From IMCC2047 sp041395865 (GTDB lineage: Bacteria > Pseudomonadota > Gammaproteobacteria > Pseudomonadales > IMCC2047): DNA of 64,000 nt. A program made the position numbers and the translations under genes. The stretch is from positions 24,810 through 88,809 of the forward strand of contig JAWKZQ010000011.1 of the NCBI GenBank assembly GCA_041395865.1, given 5' to 3'. The notes under the pieces were generated by a model, which was not told the DNA's origin, searched no databases, and saw only the letters and a list, made by a program, of their open reading frames with translations. This document shows, in pieces, positions 44,660 to 53,178 of this stretch (position 1 is its first letter; the number at the start of each line of letters is the position of its first letter).

Positions 44660-46159
44660 TTAGCCCCATACCTCAGACAGCGACTGCTCGCCTTCCATGA
44701 GCACCTTCCACATTGCGTCAAAGACGTCCGGGTGCAAGCCCTGTCCCAGCATCACCTCACGCGCCTGCGCTTCGGTATAGCGCCCGCTCTCATGAAGCAT
44801 GTTCAAAGCCGCACACAAGCGCCCATAGTACAGCGCCCGGCCCAGCGGTTTCATGTCGTTGATATCGCCCTGTAACTGGTAGGACTTGAGGGTCGCGACA
44901 AACTCGTCGGACAGGTTCCAGCTTTCAATCACCGATGCGGAAACCTCATCGGCATAATCACGCTGCAACTTATTCAGCACCTCGATTTTCGGGTGCACAC
45001 CCGAGAATTTCTTATACACGTCCAATAGCATCTGGAAAATCACAATATGTCCGATACTGCTGAGCAGACCCAACAGGTGAGCGGTGAAACTGTCGCAGCT
45101 GCGTGTCTTGCGCGCATAGGCCTGGGCGGCATTGGCGGCCAACACCGATTGCAACCAAATGCGCTTGGTGAATTCAGGGAAATAGGTTTTATCGGTTTGC
45201 GCTACCGGCTGCAAAACCAGCGCCGATGTCAGCGCACGCAGACCATCCATGCCCAACACCAGGATGGCACGACCGATACTGTCGACACTGCCCTCTGACA
45301 AACGGTAATAGGGGCTGTTAGCCACACGCAACAGCTCGCCGGCAATGACCGGATCCTGGCTGATAACCTCCACCAGTTTCTTCTTGGTGCTGTCGTCACT
45401 GTTCACCGCGCGAATCAGTTTCGGAATGATCATGGGCTGGCGCGGGAAATACTTGTGCTGCGCAGGCAAGGTATCCAGTTGTCTCTGGGCCTCGATAAAG
45501 GCAGAGCGGTGCTCGCCTTCAATCACGTCGCGCAGTTCACGGCTCACATTCAACAGGAGCTGGTTAAAGGACTCCTCGGCCAAGTCCGTTGCTTCATTGT
45601 GAAACGGCACCCGTTCAGTCAGTTCGCTATAATCCGCGATAGGTGTCGCTTCCATGGTTTCCTGCGCCAGCTCTTTTTCCAGTTCCAGTTTCCATTCCTG
45701 CGGCTGCTCAGGAGCCTTCGCTTTACGCTCGGAACGCAGCACCAGAAAACTGCCAATACCCAGTAAAACGGCCAGCCCCAGGCTTAAACCCAAATCAACG
45801 GGTTTGGCCTGGGTGAGCCAATCGCTGGAGGCGAGTGTTACCAGCAGGGCAACGGTTAAAGTCACGGCTGCCAACAGGACGCCCAGCCAGGCCCCAATAC
45901 GGCGTAGCGGCTTGATAACAATAAAGAACAGCGTAATCAGTTCGATATTGGCGACAGCGTAGGCTCCGTAACGCCGTAAGCCGGTTCCCCAACCGCTCAA
46001 TGCAGCTACTGACACCAGGTCGTTGATTGCCTCATTAAGCAATACGCTGGCCTTAAATCCGCCGCTGAAACGGAATGTCAGCATCGTTACCAGCACGACC
46101 GCACAGAAAATAACCAGGCTGGAAACGCGATTCACTTTGGCACTTGTTTGATTTGTCAT
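44660..46159 (-). CDS. Membrane-anchored HDOD-domain protein
   Basis: The 499-residue protein has four to five TM helices in the first 145 residues (SLVIFCAVVLVTMLTF, IELITLFFIVIKPL, GVLLAAVTLTVALLVTLA, GLSLGLAVLLGIGSFLVL). A Glu-rich linker follows, then an HDOD domain from about residue 250 (MIIPKLIRAVNSDDS, VISQDPVIAGELLRVANSPYY, SIGRAILVLGMDGLRALTS). HDOD proteins bind signalling partners rather than hydrolyse. Fusion to a multi-TM sensor-like region points to membrane-linked signalling. The cyclic-nucleotide-binding gene on the opposite strand is divergent and 239 bases away. Confidence 0.85.
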   Translation of the reverse strand: MTNQTSAKVNRVSSLVIFCAVVLVTMLTFRFSGGFKASVLLNEAINDLVSVAALSGWGTGLRRYGAYAVANIELITLFFIVIKPLRRIGAWLGVLLAAVTLTVALLVTLASSDWLTQAKPVDLGLSLGLAVLLGIGSFLVLRSERKAKAPEQPQEWKLELEKELAQETMEATPIADYSELTERVPFHNEATDLAEESFNQLLLNVSRELRDVIEGEHRSAFIEAQRQLDTLPAQHKYFPRQPMIIPKLIRAVNSDDSTKKKLVEVISQDPVIAGELLRVANSPYYRLSEGSVDSIGRAILVLGMDGLRALTSALVLQPVAQTDKTYFPEFTKRIWLQSVLAANAAQAYARKTRSCDSFTAHLLGLLSSIGHIVIFQMLLDVYKKFSGVHPKIEVLNKLQRDYADEVSASVIESWNLSDEFVATLKSYQLQGDINDMKPLGRALYYGRLCAALNMLHESGRYTEAQAREVMLGQGLHPDVFDAMWKVLMEGEQSLSEVWG

Positions 46160-46398
46160 CGATCTCTAATTCTCATTGAAAAGCCAGCTGGGGCATCAGG
46201 GTAGGCCGGGCACAGCACAATGCTGCGCCCCTACGTAAACCAGCATTAGTTCTTATACATACACTATAGATCAGTATCGGCATAACACAGCTATTCATAA
46301 GGCGGACGCAAAAAAATTAATCGGCGGAAAAAAGTTCCGGCAAAATTTAATCTCGCGGATAATTAAAGCCTGAACTATCCTTAAAAAGGAGTAACCTA

Positions 46399-46986
46399 AT
46401 GTTTAAGGAAGGCTCAGAACCTTCCGCTTTTTGGGTACTTGAGATGAAAATTAACTGCACTCCGCTCCCGCTTCTGGACGCAAGCAAAATCCATCCGATT
46501 CTGAACCAGGTTTCCTTACTTGGCGGCATGACGGAATCACAGCTTGCAAAAATCTACTGCGAACTTCGCACACTTCACTTCAAGAAAAACGACATTATTT
46601 TCAAGCAGAACGAGCAGCCGACCTATATCTATATCGTGCTCAGCGGCCGGGTAAAAATTGTCAGCAGCTATAAGGACACAACGCTGGAATTACTGGAGCT
46701 GGGCACGGGACGCTGTTTTGGCGAAACCTCCCTGATCGGTATCCAGCCGCACTCCTCCACGGCGATTGCCCAGGAGGACTGTGAGCTTATCGTGATTTCC
46801 CGCGATGCGTTGCAGAACCTCTACGACCAGGATAAGGAACTGTACAGCTTGCTGGTGCTCAACATTGCGCGCGAAACCTCTCGCTTGCTGAAGGACTCTC
46901 GGGAAAACCTGATTGAGTACGCCGTAACGCACCCTGCAAAAGCAGAGGTTGAAATAGATACAAAAACCATTAATAAAACAAACTAA
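46399..46986 (+). CDS. Cyclic-nucleotide-binding domain protein without HTH
   Basis: The 195-residue protein has AAGGAG eight bases before the ATG. The CNB beta-roll lies at about residues 45-150: LRTLHFKKNDIIFKQNEQPTYIYIVLSGRVKIV, and the phosphate-cassette equivalent GRCFGETSLIGIQPHSSTAIA (FGE is conserved; the Arg of CRP cassettes is replaced by His-Ser). A long helix follows, but the tail has no DNA-binding domain, unlike CRP/FNR. It may bind a nucleotide or be a degenerate regulator acting by protein contact. Confidence 0.8.
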   Translation: MFKEGSEPSAFWVLEMKINCTPLPLLDASKIHPILNQVSLLGGMTESQLAKIYCELRTLHFKKNDIIFKQNEQPTYIYIVLSGRVKIVSSYKDTTLELLELGTGRCFGETSLIGIQPHSSTAIAQEDCELIVISRDALQNLYDQDKELYSLLVLNIARETSRLLKDSRENLIEYAVTHPAKAEVEIDTKTINKTN

Positions 46987-47139
46987 CCTACTAATAATTA
47001 ACAAATTTAAAATGCCGTCCTGATGACTTATTTAACTTTTCGCGTTTGCCCTGCTTTAACCTGCGGGCGACAATTTAACGACAGAACATAGCTTTCAAAG
47101 CAGTATTTTGCAGCGGCATTAAACGACAGGAGGCAATCG

Positions 47140-47940
47140 ATGACGGGTATCCTTTTCGACCTCGATGGCGTTATTTACCAAAGCGGCCAGGTCATTGACG
47201 GCGCCAGTGAAGCCCTAAACTGGGTACGAAAAAACAACATCCCTCATCTGTTTGTCACCAATACCACCTCCAAGCCCATAGCAGCCATCATCGAAGTGCT
47301 GGCAGGTTTCGGTATTAAAACCGATAACCAGCATATACTGACGCCGCCTGTCGCTGCTCGCAACTGGTTGCAGCGCGAACTGAAAAAACCTCGCGTCGCC
47401 CTCTACGTTGGCGAACAGACCAAAGCAGACTTTTCATCACTCACGATTGCCGCTGAAAACGAAGAATCGGTCGATGCCGTGGTGATTGGCCACCTGGGCG
47501 AACAATGGTCCTTTAAACGCATGAATTCAGCGTTCCGCCAGCTTAACGCCAATGAAGCGACCCGGCTGGTTGCGCTTGGCCTGACCCGTTATTGGGAAAC
47601 CCCGAACGGGCTTGAGCTTGATGTCGGCCCCTTTGTCAAAGCGCTGGAATATGCCACCGGCAAGGAAGCGGTTGTTTGCGGCAAACCCTCCCCTTCCTTC
47701 TTCCTGGCTGCGGCCCAGCAACTACAGCACCAGCCCGGCGAACTGATCATGATCGGCGACGATATCCAGGGGGATATCGGCGGTGCCCAAGGTGCCGGTC
47801 TCAGGGGGCTTCAGGTGCGCACCGGCAAATTCCGGGAATCCGACCTGCAACAGGGCATTATTCCCGACGGCATGATCGATTCCATTGCCGATTTGCCCGA
47901 CTGGTGGAGCCAGCAAATTCCCAGTTCCAGTTCCCGTTAA
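47140..47940 (+). CDS. HAD-IIA hydrolase (LHPP/TIGR01458-like phosphatase)
   Basis: The 266-residue protein has HAD motif I ILFDLDGVIYQSG, motif II in PHLFVTNTTSKP, motif III Lys in VVCGKPSPSFF and motif IV MIGDDIQGDIGGAQGAGL, with an IIA cap between. The closest family I recognise is the phospholysine/phosphohistidine pyrophosphate phosphatase (LHPP) group. AGGAGG six bases upstream decides the start. The C terminus is a Ser-rich tail. Substrate unknown. Confidence 0.87.
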   Translation: MTGILFDLDGVIYQSGQVIDGASEALNWVRKNNIPHLFVTNTTSKPIAAIIEVLAGFGIKTDNQHILTPPVAARNWLQRELKKPRVALYVGEQTKADFSSLTIAAENEESVDAVVIGHLGEQWSFKRMNSAFRQLNANEATRLVALGLTRYWETPNGLELDVGPFVKALEYATGKEAVVCGKPSPSFFLAAAQQLQHQPGELIMIGDDIQGDIGGAQGAGLRGLQVRTGKFRESDLQQGIIPDGMIDSIADLPDWWSQQIPSSSSR

Positions 47941-48049
47941 CGACTAAAGCAATTCGCCAGCTTTCCAATGACTGAAAAACAGCATTCATCCAGATATGTT
48001 CTATGCTATTTACAAGACCTGCAAAGATGTTGATCACGGAGCCTGCCTG

Positions 48050-48373
48050 ATGAAATTATTGACCTTCACACTCTTGGCGTTGTCGCTGTCTGCCTGCGCC
48101 CTTACAACAGAGCGTGAACAACCCGGCGACAGCGTGGTGCTCGCCAGCAATGAACCCGTCGACTGCCAGGATCTAGGCACCTTTTACGGTAGCGGCAAAA
48201 AACCGGAGCGCGCCCTGAACAGCCTCCTCAACGCAATCGGCGAGCATGGCGGTAATCGCGCCTATGTCACCAGTGAAGAGATCATCGAAAGCGAAAACCC
48301 CCTCGCTAACACCATCGTTTTTTTAAACGATGAGCATATCGTCTACGGACGCGGCTTCAAATGTCCGGTTTAG
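48050..48373 (+). CDS. DUF4156-like lipoprotein
   Basis: The start is ATG 48050 with GGAG upstream; 107 residues. A lipoprotein signal ends in LSACAL (Cys16). Conserved parts include DCQDLGTFYGSGKKPERALNSLLNAIGEHGGNRAYVTSEE, matching DUF4156-type short outer-membrane lipoproteins. Function unknown. Its stop lies 13 bases inside the following SelW-like gene. Confidence 0.78.
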   Translation: MKLLTFTLLALSLSACALTTEREQPGDSVVLASNEPVDCQDLGTFYGSGKKPERALNSLLNAIGEHGGNRAYVTSEEIIESENPLANTIVFLNDEHIVYGRGFKCPV

Positions 48374-48708
48374 GCTCCCAACCTTCAAAATCCCCAGGCA
48401 AGCCTCAGGTTATTATTTACTACTGTAACGGCTGCCGCTGGCTGCCACGCGCTGCCTGGATGGCTCAGGAGCTGTTAACCACCTTTGCCGAGGAGTTGGG
48501 TGGCATCACCCTGTCTCCCGGCGCCAGCGGTCAGTTTGATATCCTCCTGGACGGCCAGCAGCTCTGGTGCCGTAAAAGCGATGGCGGCTTCCCCGAACCA
48601 AAGGCAATCAAGCAAAAGATTCGCGATCATATTGCCCCGGAAAAATCCCTGGGCCATTCCGATAAACCCTGTGGACCACTCGACTGCGATACCGGCCAAC
48701 CGGACTAA
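48361..48708 (+). CDS. SelT/SelW/SelH-family thioredoxin-like protein (CxxC form)
   Basis: The 115-residue protein has the redox motif CNGCRWLPRAAW, in which the selenocysteine of eukaryotic SelW is Cys, and the family end GGFPEPKAIKQKIRDHI. It is likely a cytosolic thiol oxidoreductase of unknown partner. The extra C-terminal tail has two more Cys (KPCGPLDCDTG). It overlaps the lipoprotein gene and is followed by an LpxA-like gene 79 bases later. Confidence 0.9.
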   Translation: MSGLGSQPSKSPGKPQVIIYYCNGCRWLPRAAWMAQELLTTFAEELGGITLSPGASGQFDILLDGQQLWCRKSDGGFPEPKAIKQKIRDHIAPEKSLGHSDKPCGPLDCDTGQPD

Positions 48709-48787
48709 AATAGCTGCTGATGCCTAGCCTGCGATGCGGTAAACTGGGCCGATTCATGACCGCCATACACAGGAACAAGTAAAGGCT

Positions 48788-49573
48788 ATGAGCAACACCC
48801 AGATTCACCCCACTGCAATCATTGCTGACACCGCATCACTGGGCGCCAATGTCAGCGTCGGCCCCTACGCCATCATTGAAGATCACGTCACGCTGGGCGA
48901 TAACTGTGTCGTTGATGCTCATGCCGTTATTCGCGCCTACACCCAGATGGGCTGCCACAACCGGGTTCACCCCCATGCCGTCATCGGCGACTTGCCGCAG
49001 GACCTGAGCTTTGACCCCAGCCTGGTGACCTATACGCAAATCGGCGACCACAACACCTTTCGCGAAGGCACCACGGTCAGCCGTGCCAGCTTTGAAGGCA
49101 AGGCAACCCAAATCGGGTCTCATTGCTACTTTATGAATAACACCCATGTCGCCCACGACTGCATTGTCGGCAACAACAACATTTTTGCCACCAGCGCCAC
49201 GCTGGGCGGGCATGTGCATGTGGGCAACCGGGTCTTCTTTGGCGGTGGCGCCATGGTTCACCAGTTCTGCCGGATTGGTTCCTTTGCCATGATTGCCGGC
49301 GTTATTGGCGTTCGCAAGGATGTACTGCCCTACACGCTGATTGGCGGTCAGCCGGTTCGCCACTACCGTCTTAACACCATTGGCCTGCGCCGCGCCGGCA
49401 TTACCGGCGACCGCTACAAGGCACTTTCCCAGGCCTTCCGTTGTCTTAAAGAAAACAGCCCATTGGCAGATTCCATCGAAAATACGGAAGAGATACTGCA
49501 TCTGAAAGCGTGGCTAGCCGCCGAATCTGATCGCGGTATTTATGGTTTCGCATCACCAAACCACGACAACTGA
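48788..49573 (+). CDS. lpxA: LpxA-like UDP-N-acetylglucosamine O-acyltransferase
   Basis: The 261-residue left-handed beta-helix protein has hexapeptide repeats from residue 5 (IHPTAIIADTASLGANVSVGPYAII). The catalytic His123 is in NNTHVAHDCIVGNN, with substrate contacts GGGAMVHQF and IGGQPVRHYRLNTIGLRRAG, and a helical C-terminal domain. It makes the first step of lipid A. The usual fabZ-lpxA-lpxB neighbours are missing, so it is probably a second LpxA paralogue or a lone copy; acyl-chain choice cannot be predicted. Rubredoxin follows 12 bases later. Confidence 0.82.
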   Translation: MSNTQIHPTAIIADTASLGANVSVGPYAIIEDHVTLGDNCVVDAHAVIRAYTQMGCHNRVHPHAVIGDLPQDLSFDPSLVTYTQIGDHNTFREGTTVSRASFEGKATQIGSHCYFMNNTHVAHDCIVGNNNIFATSATLGGHVHVGNRVFFGGGAMVHQFCRIGSFAMIAGVIGVRKDVLPYTLIGGQPVRHYRLNTIGLRRAGITGDRYKALSQAFRCLKENSPLADSIENTEEILHLKAWLAAESDRGIYGFASPNHDN

Positions 49574-49585
49574 CCAGGCGTCCCC

Positions 49586-49801
49586 ATGTGGAAGCGCGTT
49601 TTGTCCGCATTGAAAAACGACAAACAACAGGGCTACCGCCGCTGGCAATGCCTGGCCTGCAGTTATATTTATGATGAAGCCAAAGGCTGGCCGGAAGACG
49701 GCATTCCTCCCGGAACGCGCTGGGAGGATGTCCCGGAAGACTGGGTATGCCCGGACTGCGGCGCAGCCAAGAGCGATTTCGAAATGATCCGCATCGGCTA
49801 A
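49586..49801 (+). CDS. Rubredoxin
   Basis: This 71-residue protein has the iron site CLAC...CPDC (RRWQCLACSYIYDEAKGWPEDGIPPGT and DWVCPDCGAAKSDFEMI) and the usual aromatic core. Residues 1-17 (MWKRVLSALKNDKQQG) form an amphipathic basic extension not seen in minimal rubredoxins. It transfers electrons to hydroxylases or peroxide/superoxide reductases. It is 12 bases behind the LpxA-like gene and may be co-transcribed with it. Confidence 0.92.
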   Translation: MWKRVLSALKNDKQQGYRRWQCLACSYIYDEAKGWPEDGIPPGTRWEDVPEDWVCPDCGAAKSDFEMIRIG

Positions 49802-49880
49802 GTACCCTGGCCCGGGCAGACCGGCAACCCCATTCTGGGGTATACTTCCCTCAAGCGGCATTGCCGCAAGGAAGGTGCCT

Positions 49881-50867
49881 ATGTTTAACGCATTAGTTGT
49901 TGAACAGCCCGACTCAAACCCCGTTTGCACATTCAAACGCTGGGGCTCGTCACACCTCCCGAACCATCCCATTCTCGTCAAAGTCGCCTACTCCAGCCTG
50001 AACTACAAAGATGCACTGGCCGTGACCGGCCGCGGTAAAATTTTACGAAGTTTTCCCATGGTACCGGGCATCGACCTGGCCGGAACCGTTGTTGAATCGG
50101 AGGTTACGGATTTCCAAAGTGGTGATACCGTGGTGCTCTGCGGCGGCGGCCTCGGCGAGGATTACAGCGGCGGTTATGCCCAGTTTGCCAGCGTGCCCGC
50201 CGAACCGCTCATCGCCCTGCCGGAACCCATGAGCGTTGAAGAGGCTATGGCCTGCGGAACCGCGGGTTTTACGGCCATGCTAGCGGTGCTGGCACTACGC
50301 GATGCCGGAATAATACCCAGTATGGGAAATATCGTCGTATCCGGCGCATCGGGCGGTTTGGGCAGTATCGCCGTGGCGATCCTGTCCCGGCTCGGTTATT
50401 CCGTCACCGCCATCAGCGGACGTCCCCAAAACGGGGATTATCTCTTACAGTTGGGCGCCAGTGAAATTCTTAGTCGCAACGAATTTCTTGAACCGGCCAA
50501 ACCGCTCGAACAGCAACGCTGGGCCGGCGCGATTGATACGGTCGGCGGCCCCTTGCTTGCCAAGCTGCTGGCTCAGATCAACTACAGCGGCGCTGTCGCC
50601 AGTTGCGGGCTGGCTGGCGGTTACGAACTGAACACCACCGTCATGCCCTTTATTCTGCGCGGCATTCAACTGCTCGGCATCAACTCCACCTACATCCAGC
50701 ACAGCCAACGCGAACGCGCCTGGCAGCAACTGGCCAGAACCCTTGACCACGCCTTTTGGAAAGGCATCAGCCAGACCATCGGTTTCAGGGAAATCCCCGC
50801 CTATGCGGAAAAGCTGCTGGCCGGCGAGGTGCGCGGCCGCATTATCGTGGATGTGAATTCAGAATAA
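49881..50867 (+). CDS. acuI: YhdH/YhfP-type acrylyl-CoA reductase (quinone oxidoreductase family)
   Basis: The start is ATG 49881, with AAGGAAGG just upstream; 328 residues. This MDR-superfamily protein is without zinc. YSSLNYKDALAVTGRGKI, FPMVPGIDLAGTVVES, MACGTAGFTAMLAVLAL and the NADPH loop VVSGASGGLGSIAVAIL are all typical of AcuI/YhdH, which reduces acryloyl-CoA to propionyl-CoA. GIDTVGG and GINSTYIQHSQRERAWQ are family signatures. AcuI protects cells against toxic acrylate from DMSP or 3-hydroxypropionate, sensible for a marine organism. Confidence 0.9.
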   Translation: MFNALVVEQPDSNPVCTFKRWGSSHLPNHPILVKVAYSSLNYKDALAVTGRGKILRSFPMVPGIDLAGTVVESEVTDFQSGDTVVLCGGGLGEDYSGGYAQFASVPAEPLIALPEPMSVEEAMACGTAGFTAMLAVLALRDAGIIPSMGNIVVSGASGGLGSIAVAILSRLGYSVTAISGRPQNGDYLLQLGASEILSRNEFLEPAKPLEQQRWAGAIDTVGGPLLAKLLAQINYSGAVASCGLAGGYELNTTVMPFILRGIQLLGINSTYIQHSQRERAWQQLARTLDHAFWKGISQTIGFREIPAYAEKLLAGEVRGRIIVDVNSE

Positions 50868-50887
50868 ATGCAGAGGCGCCTTGGGCA

Positions 50888-51760
50888 TCAGGCGATCTTC
50901 AAAAATGCCCTGACTGCCGCCATAAACAGTTCGAACTGGTCGTGGTGCAGCCAGTGCCCGGCATCCGGGAAGTTCACCACATCCACATCCTGGAAAAAGC
51001 CAGCTCGGCCATCCTCCGCCGGGTTACTGGCCCAGCTGTCTTCGCCGCGCATCAAAAGCACCGGGCAGGTGATTTTTGACCACAACTGCTGGCTGTCCCG
51101 GCCAGACATATCAAAGGGCTGATGGGCACGCAGCATGGGGTCGAATTTCCAGCTGTAAGTACCGTCGGCATTTTCACGGCTGCCGTGGATTGCCAAGTGG
51201 CGCGCATGGGCTTCGGATAAATGGCGGTTAGCCTCCTGCATCCGCTCAACGGCCTCTTCCTGGCTGGCATACCGCCGGTGTGTTCTTTTCACGGCACGCT
51301 GCACCTGTCTGGTCCAACGCGCCAGACGTTGATCCGGCGGCGCTTCGCTTTCTTCAATCAATTTCTGCGGCGGCACCAGTCCTTCAATAGCCACCAGCTG
51401 TTTAACCTGTTCTGGAAATGCACCGGCATATTTGAGACTGATCGCACCGCCAAGCGAATGGCCGATAATGGAGACCGGTGCCAGTTGCAACTGCTCGACC
51501 AGTTCCACCATGTCGTACACATAGTCGGCCATGGAATAGGCATTGCCTTTCGTCCACTCCGAATCGCCATGCCCCCGCAAATCCGGCGTAATCACATGAA
51601 AATCCTGACAGAGCAACTCGGCGGCCCAGTCCCAGCTCCGGCAATGATCAAAGCCGCCATGAACCAGCAGTAAGGGCGGTGCGCCATCGTTGCCCCAGTC
51701 GCGGTAATGCAGGCGTAAACGCTGCGATTCGATAAATTTTGAGGATGTCATGTCAGTCAT
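50888..51760 (-). CDS. Alpha/beta hydrolase
   Basis: The 290-residue protein has the core LLLVHGGFDHCRSWDWAAELL (oxyanion HGG) and DLRGHGDSEW. The nucleophile elbow IIGHSLGGAISL has Ser as catalytic residue, the acid is in LLMRGEDSWASNP, and the His in VNFPDAGHWLHHDQ. It groups with epoxide hydrolase/esterase-like proteins; substrate is unknown. The gene stands alone between acuI and a small plus-strand gene. Confidence 0.88.
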   Translation of the reverse strand: MTDMTSSKFIESQRLRLHYRDWGNDGAPPLLLVHGGFDHCRSWDWAAELLCQDFHVITPDLRGHGDSEWTKGNAYSMADYVYDMVELVEQLQLAPVSIIGHSLGGAISLKYAGAFPEQVKQLVAIEGLVPPQKLIEESEAPPDQRLARWTRQVQRAVKRTHRRYASQEEAVERMQEANRHLSEAHARHLAIHGSRENADGTYSWKFDPMLRAHQPFDMSGRDSQQLWSKITCPVLLMRGEDSWASNPAEDGRAGFFQDVDVVNFPDAGHWLHHDQFELFMAAVRAFLKIA

Positions 51761-51846
51761 ACCGCGACTTTAACCCGATTGCGCAGCAATGCAAAATACC
51801 CAATACTGAAACCCACTGTTTTTTAACACCATTTACAGGAGTTTGT

Positions 51847-52032
51847 ATGGCCAATAAACCGGATCATTTCTACAGCAAAAAAGAGTTCATCTACGAATGC
51901 AGCCTGCGCGGCTTCCAGGGCAGCCTATCCAACCCGACCCAACAGGCTTCCATTGCCAGCATTGTGCGCGAGGCAGAGAAACTCTGGAACGAATTGCAGG
52001 AATGGGAAGAGGCCAACCCGGAATCCAATTAA
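51847..52032 (+). CDS. Small conserved hypothetical protein
   Basis: The ATG at 51847 has CAGGAG eight bases upstream; 61 residues. It is hydrophilic and helical, with YSKKEFIYECSLRGFQGS, TQQASIASIVREAEKLWNEL and an acidic end (EWEEANPESN). Earlier in-frame starts lack a ribosome binding site. Function unknown. An aminopeptidase-like gene starts 20 bases downstream. Confidence 0.7.
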   Translation: MANKPDHFYSKKEFIYECSLRGFQGSLSNPTQQASIASIVREAEKLWNELQEWEEANPESN

Positions 52033-52052
52033 CCCCAATTTGGGGCTTTCTA

Positions 52053-53072
52053 ATGTCAACCACCCGACTCGCCTGGCTGCTGGCCCTGTCGATATCCGCC
52101 AGCGGCTGCAGCACGCTCAGTTATTACCAGCAGGCGATCAGCGGTCATTTGAGCCTGACCAGTCAGCGCCAGTCAATCGAACGGCTCCTGAACACCCCTG
52201 AAACGCCCGACAGACTCCGCCAGCAACTCATCAAGGTAAACAGCCTGACGGCCTTCGCCAGAGAACAGCTCGACCTGCCGCCACAAGGCGCTTACAGCAG
52301 TTACGCGGACCTGCAACGCCGTTACGTTGTCTGGAATGTATTCGCCGCGCCCGAGTTCTCCCTGCAAAGCAAAGCCTGGTGCTACCCCATTGCTGGCTGC
52401 GCCAACTACCGGGGGTACTACAGCGAGGAAGCCGCACGACAATACGCCAGGCAGCTCAAGGAACAGGGGCTGGATGTGTACGTTGCCGGGATTACCGCCT
52501 ACTCGACCCTGGGCTGGTTTAATGACCCGGCCCTGAACACCTTTATTTACCGCTCCGATGCCCAGCTCGCCAATTTAATCTTCCATGAGCTTGCCCACCA
52601 GAAGCTCTACAGCAAAGGCGACACCCATTTTAACGAAAGTTTTGCAACCGTCGTCGCCCGCGAGGGTGTGAAACGCTGGCTACAGTATCGCCACAACCCC
52701 GGCGCCTACCAGAGTTTTCTTGAGGAAGAAGCGAAGCAGCAACAGTTTGTCGAGCTGGTGCTTGAACACCGGAACCGGCTGGAGAACATTTACGAATCCC
52801 GCCTCAACAGCAAACAGAAGCGGCAGCAGAAACAACAGATCATCGAACAACTGCGCAACGCCCACCAACACCTTAAAACACAGTGGGGCGGGCAGTCGCT
52901 TTACGATGCCTGGTTTGCGGACGAACTCAACAACGCCCAGCTTAATACCGTGGCAACCTATTTTGACCTCGTCACCCAGCTGGAAGCGCTGCTGGCCGCT
53001 AACGGATTCTCGCTGCCCGCGTTCTATCAGGCCAGCAGGCAATTCATTGCGCAAAGAAAAAACGATGACTGA
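52053..53072 (+). CDS. Putative zinc aminopeptidase lipoprotein (PF10023 type)
   Basis: The start is ATG 52053; 339 residues. A lipoprotein signal ends in ISASGC. HEXXH-like zinc motif LIFHELAHQKLY lies at about residue 173, with the third-ligand region THFNESFATVVAREG (NE..A.VV). This matches the predicted aminopeptidase family once called DUF2265. WCYPIAGCANYRGYYSEEAARQYA upstream is also conserved. A Gln/Lys-rich coiled-coil stretch covers about 240-290. It is presumably anchored in the outer membrane facing the periplasm. The start is supported by the lipobox more than by the weak upstream GGGG. Confidence 0.85.
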   Translation: MSTTRLAWLLALSISASGCSTLSYYQQAISGHLSLTSQRQSIERLLNTPETPDRLRQQLIKVNSLTAFAREQLDLPPQGAYSSYADLQRRYVVWNVFAAPEFSLQSKAWCYPIAGCANYRGYYSEEAARQYARQLKEQGLDVYVAGITAYSTLGWFNDPALNTFIYRSDAQLANLIFHELAHQKLYSKGDTHFNESFATVVAREGVKRWLQYRHNPGAYQSFLEEEAKQQQFVELVLEHRNRLENIYESRLNSKQKRQQKQQIIEQLRNAHQHLKTQWGGQSLYDAWFADELNNAQLNTVATYFDLVTQLEALLAANGFSLPAFYQASRQFIAQRKNDD

Positions 53073-53178
53073 TTGGGCGCACGGCACTTGTGAATCGGTT
53101 TTCGGGTTTTATACTCAAGCAACAGTAACCTAGCGAGGCGCCCTTGATCGCCCCCTTAAACACAGATACCCAGACAGC

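Noticed and set aside
46207..46235. GC-rich inverted repeat (GGGCACAGCACAATGCTGCGCCC-like) upstream of the cyclic-nucleotide-binding gene
   Set aside because: Imperfect and without a T tract; it resembles common dispersed intergenic hairpins and no specific role can be supported.
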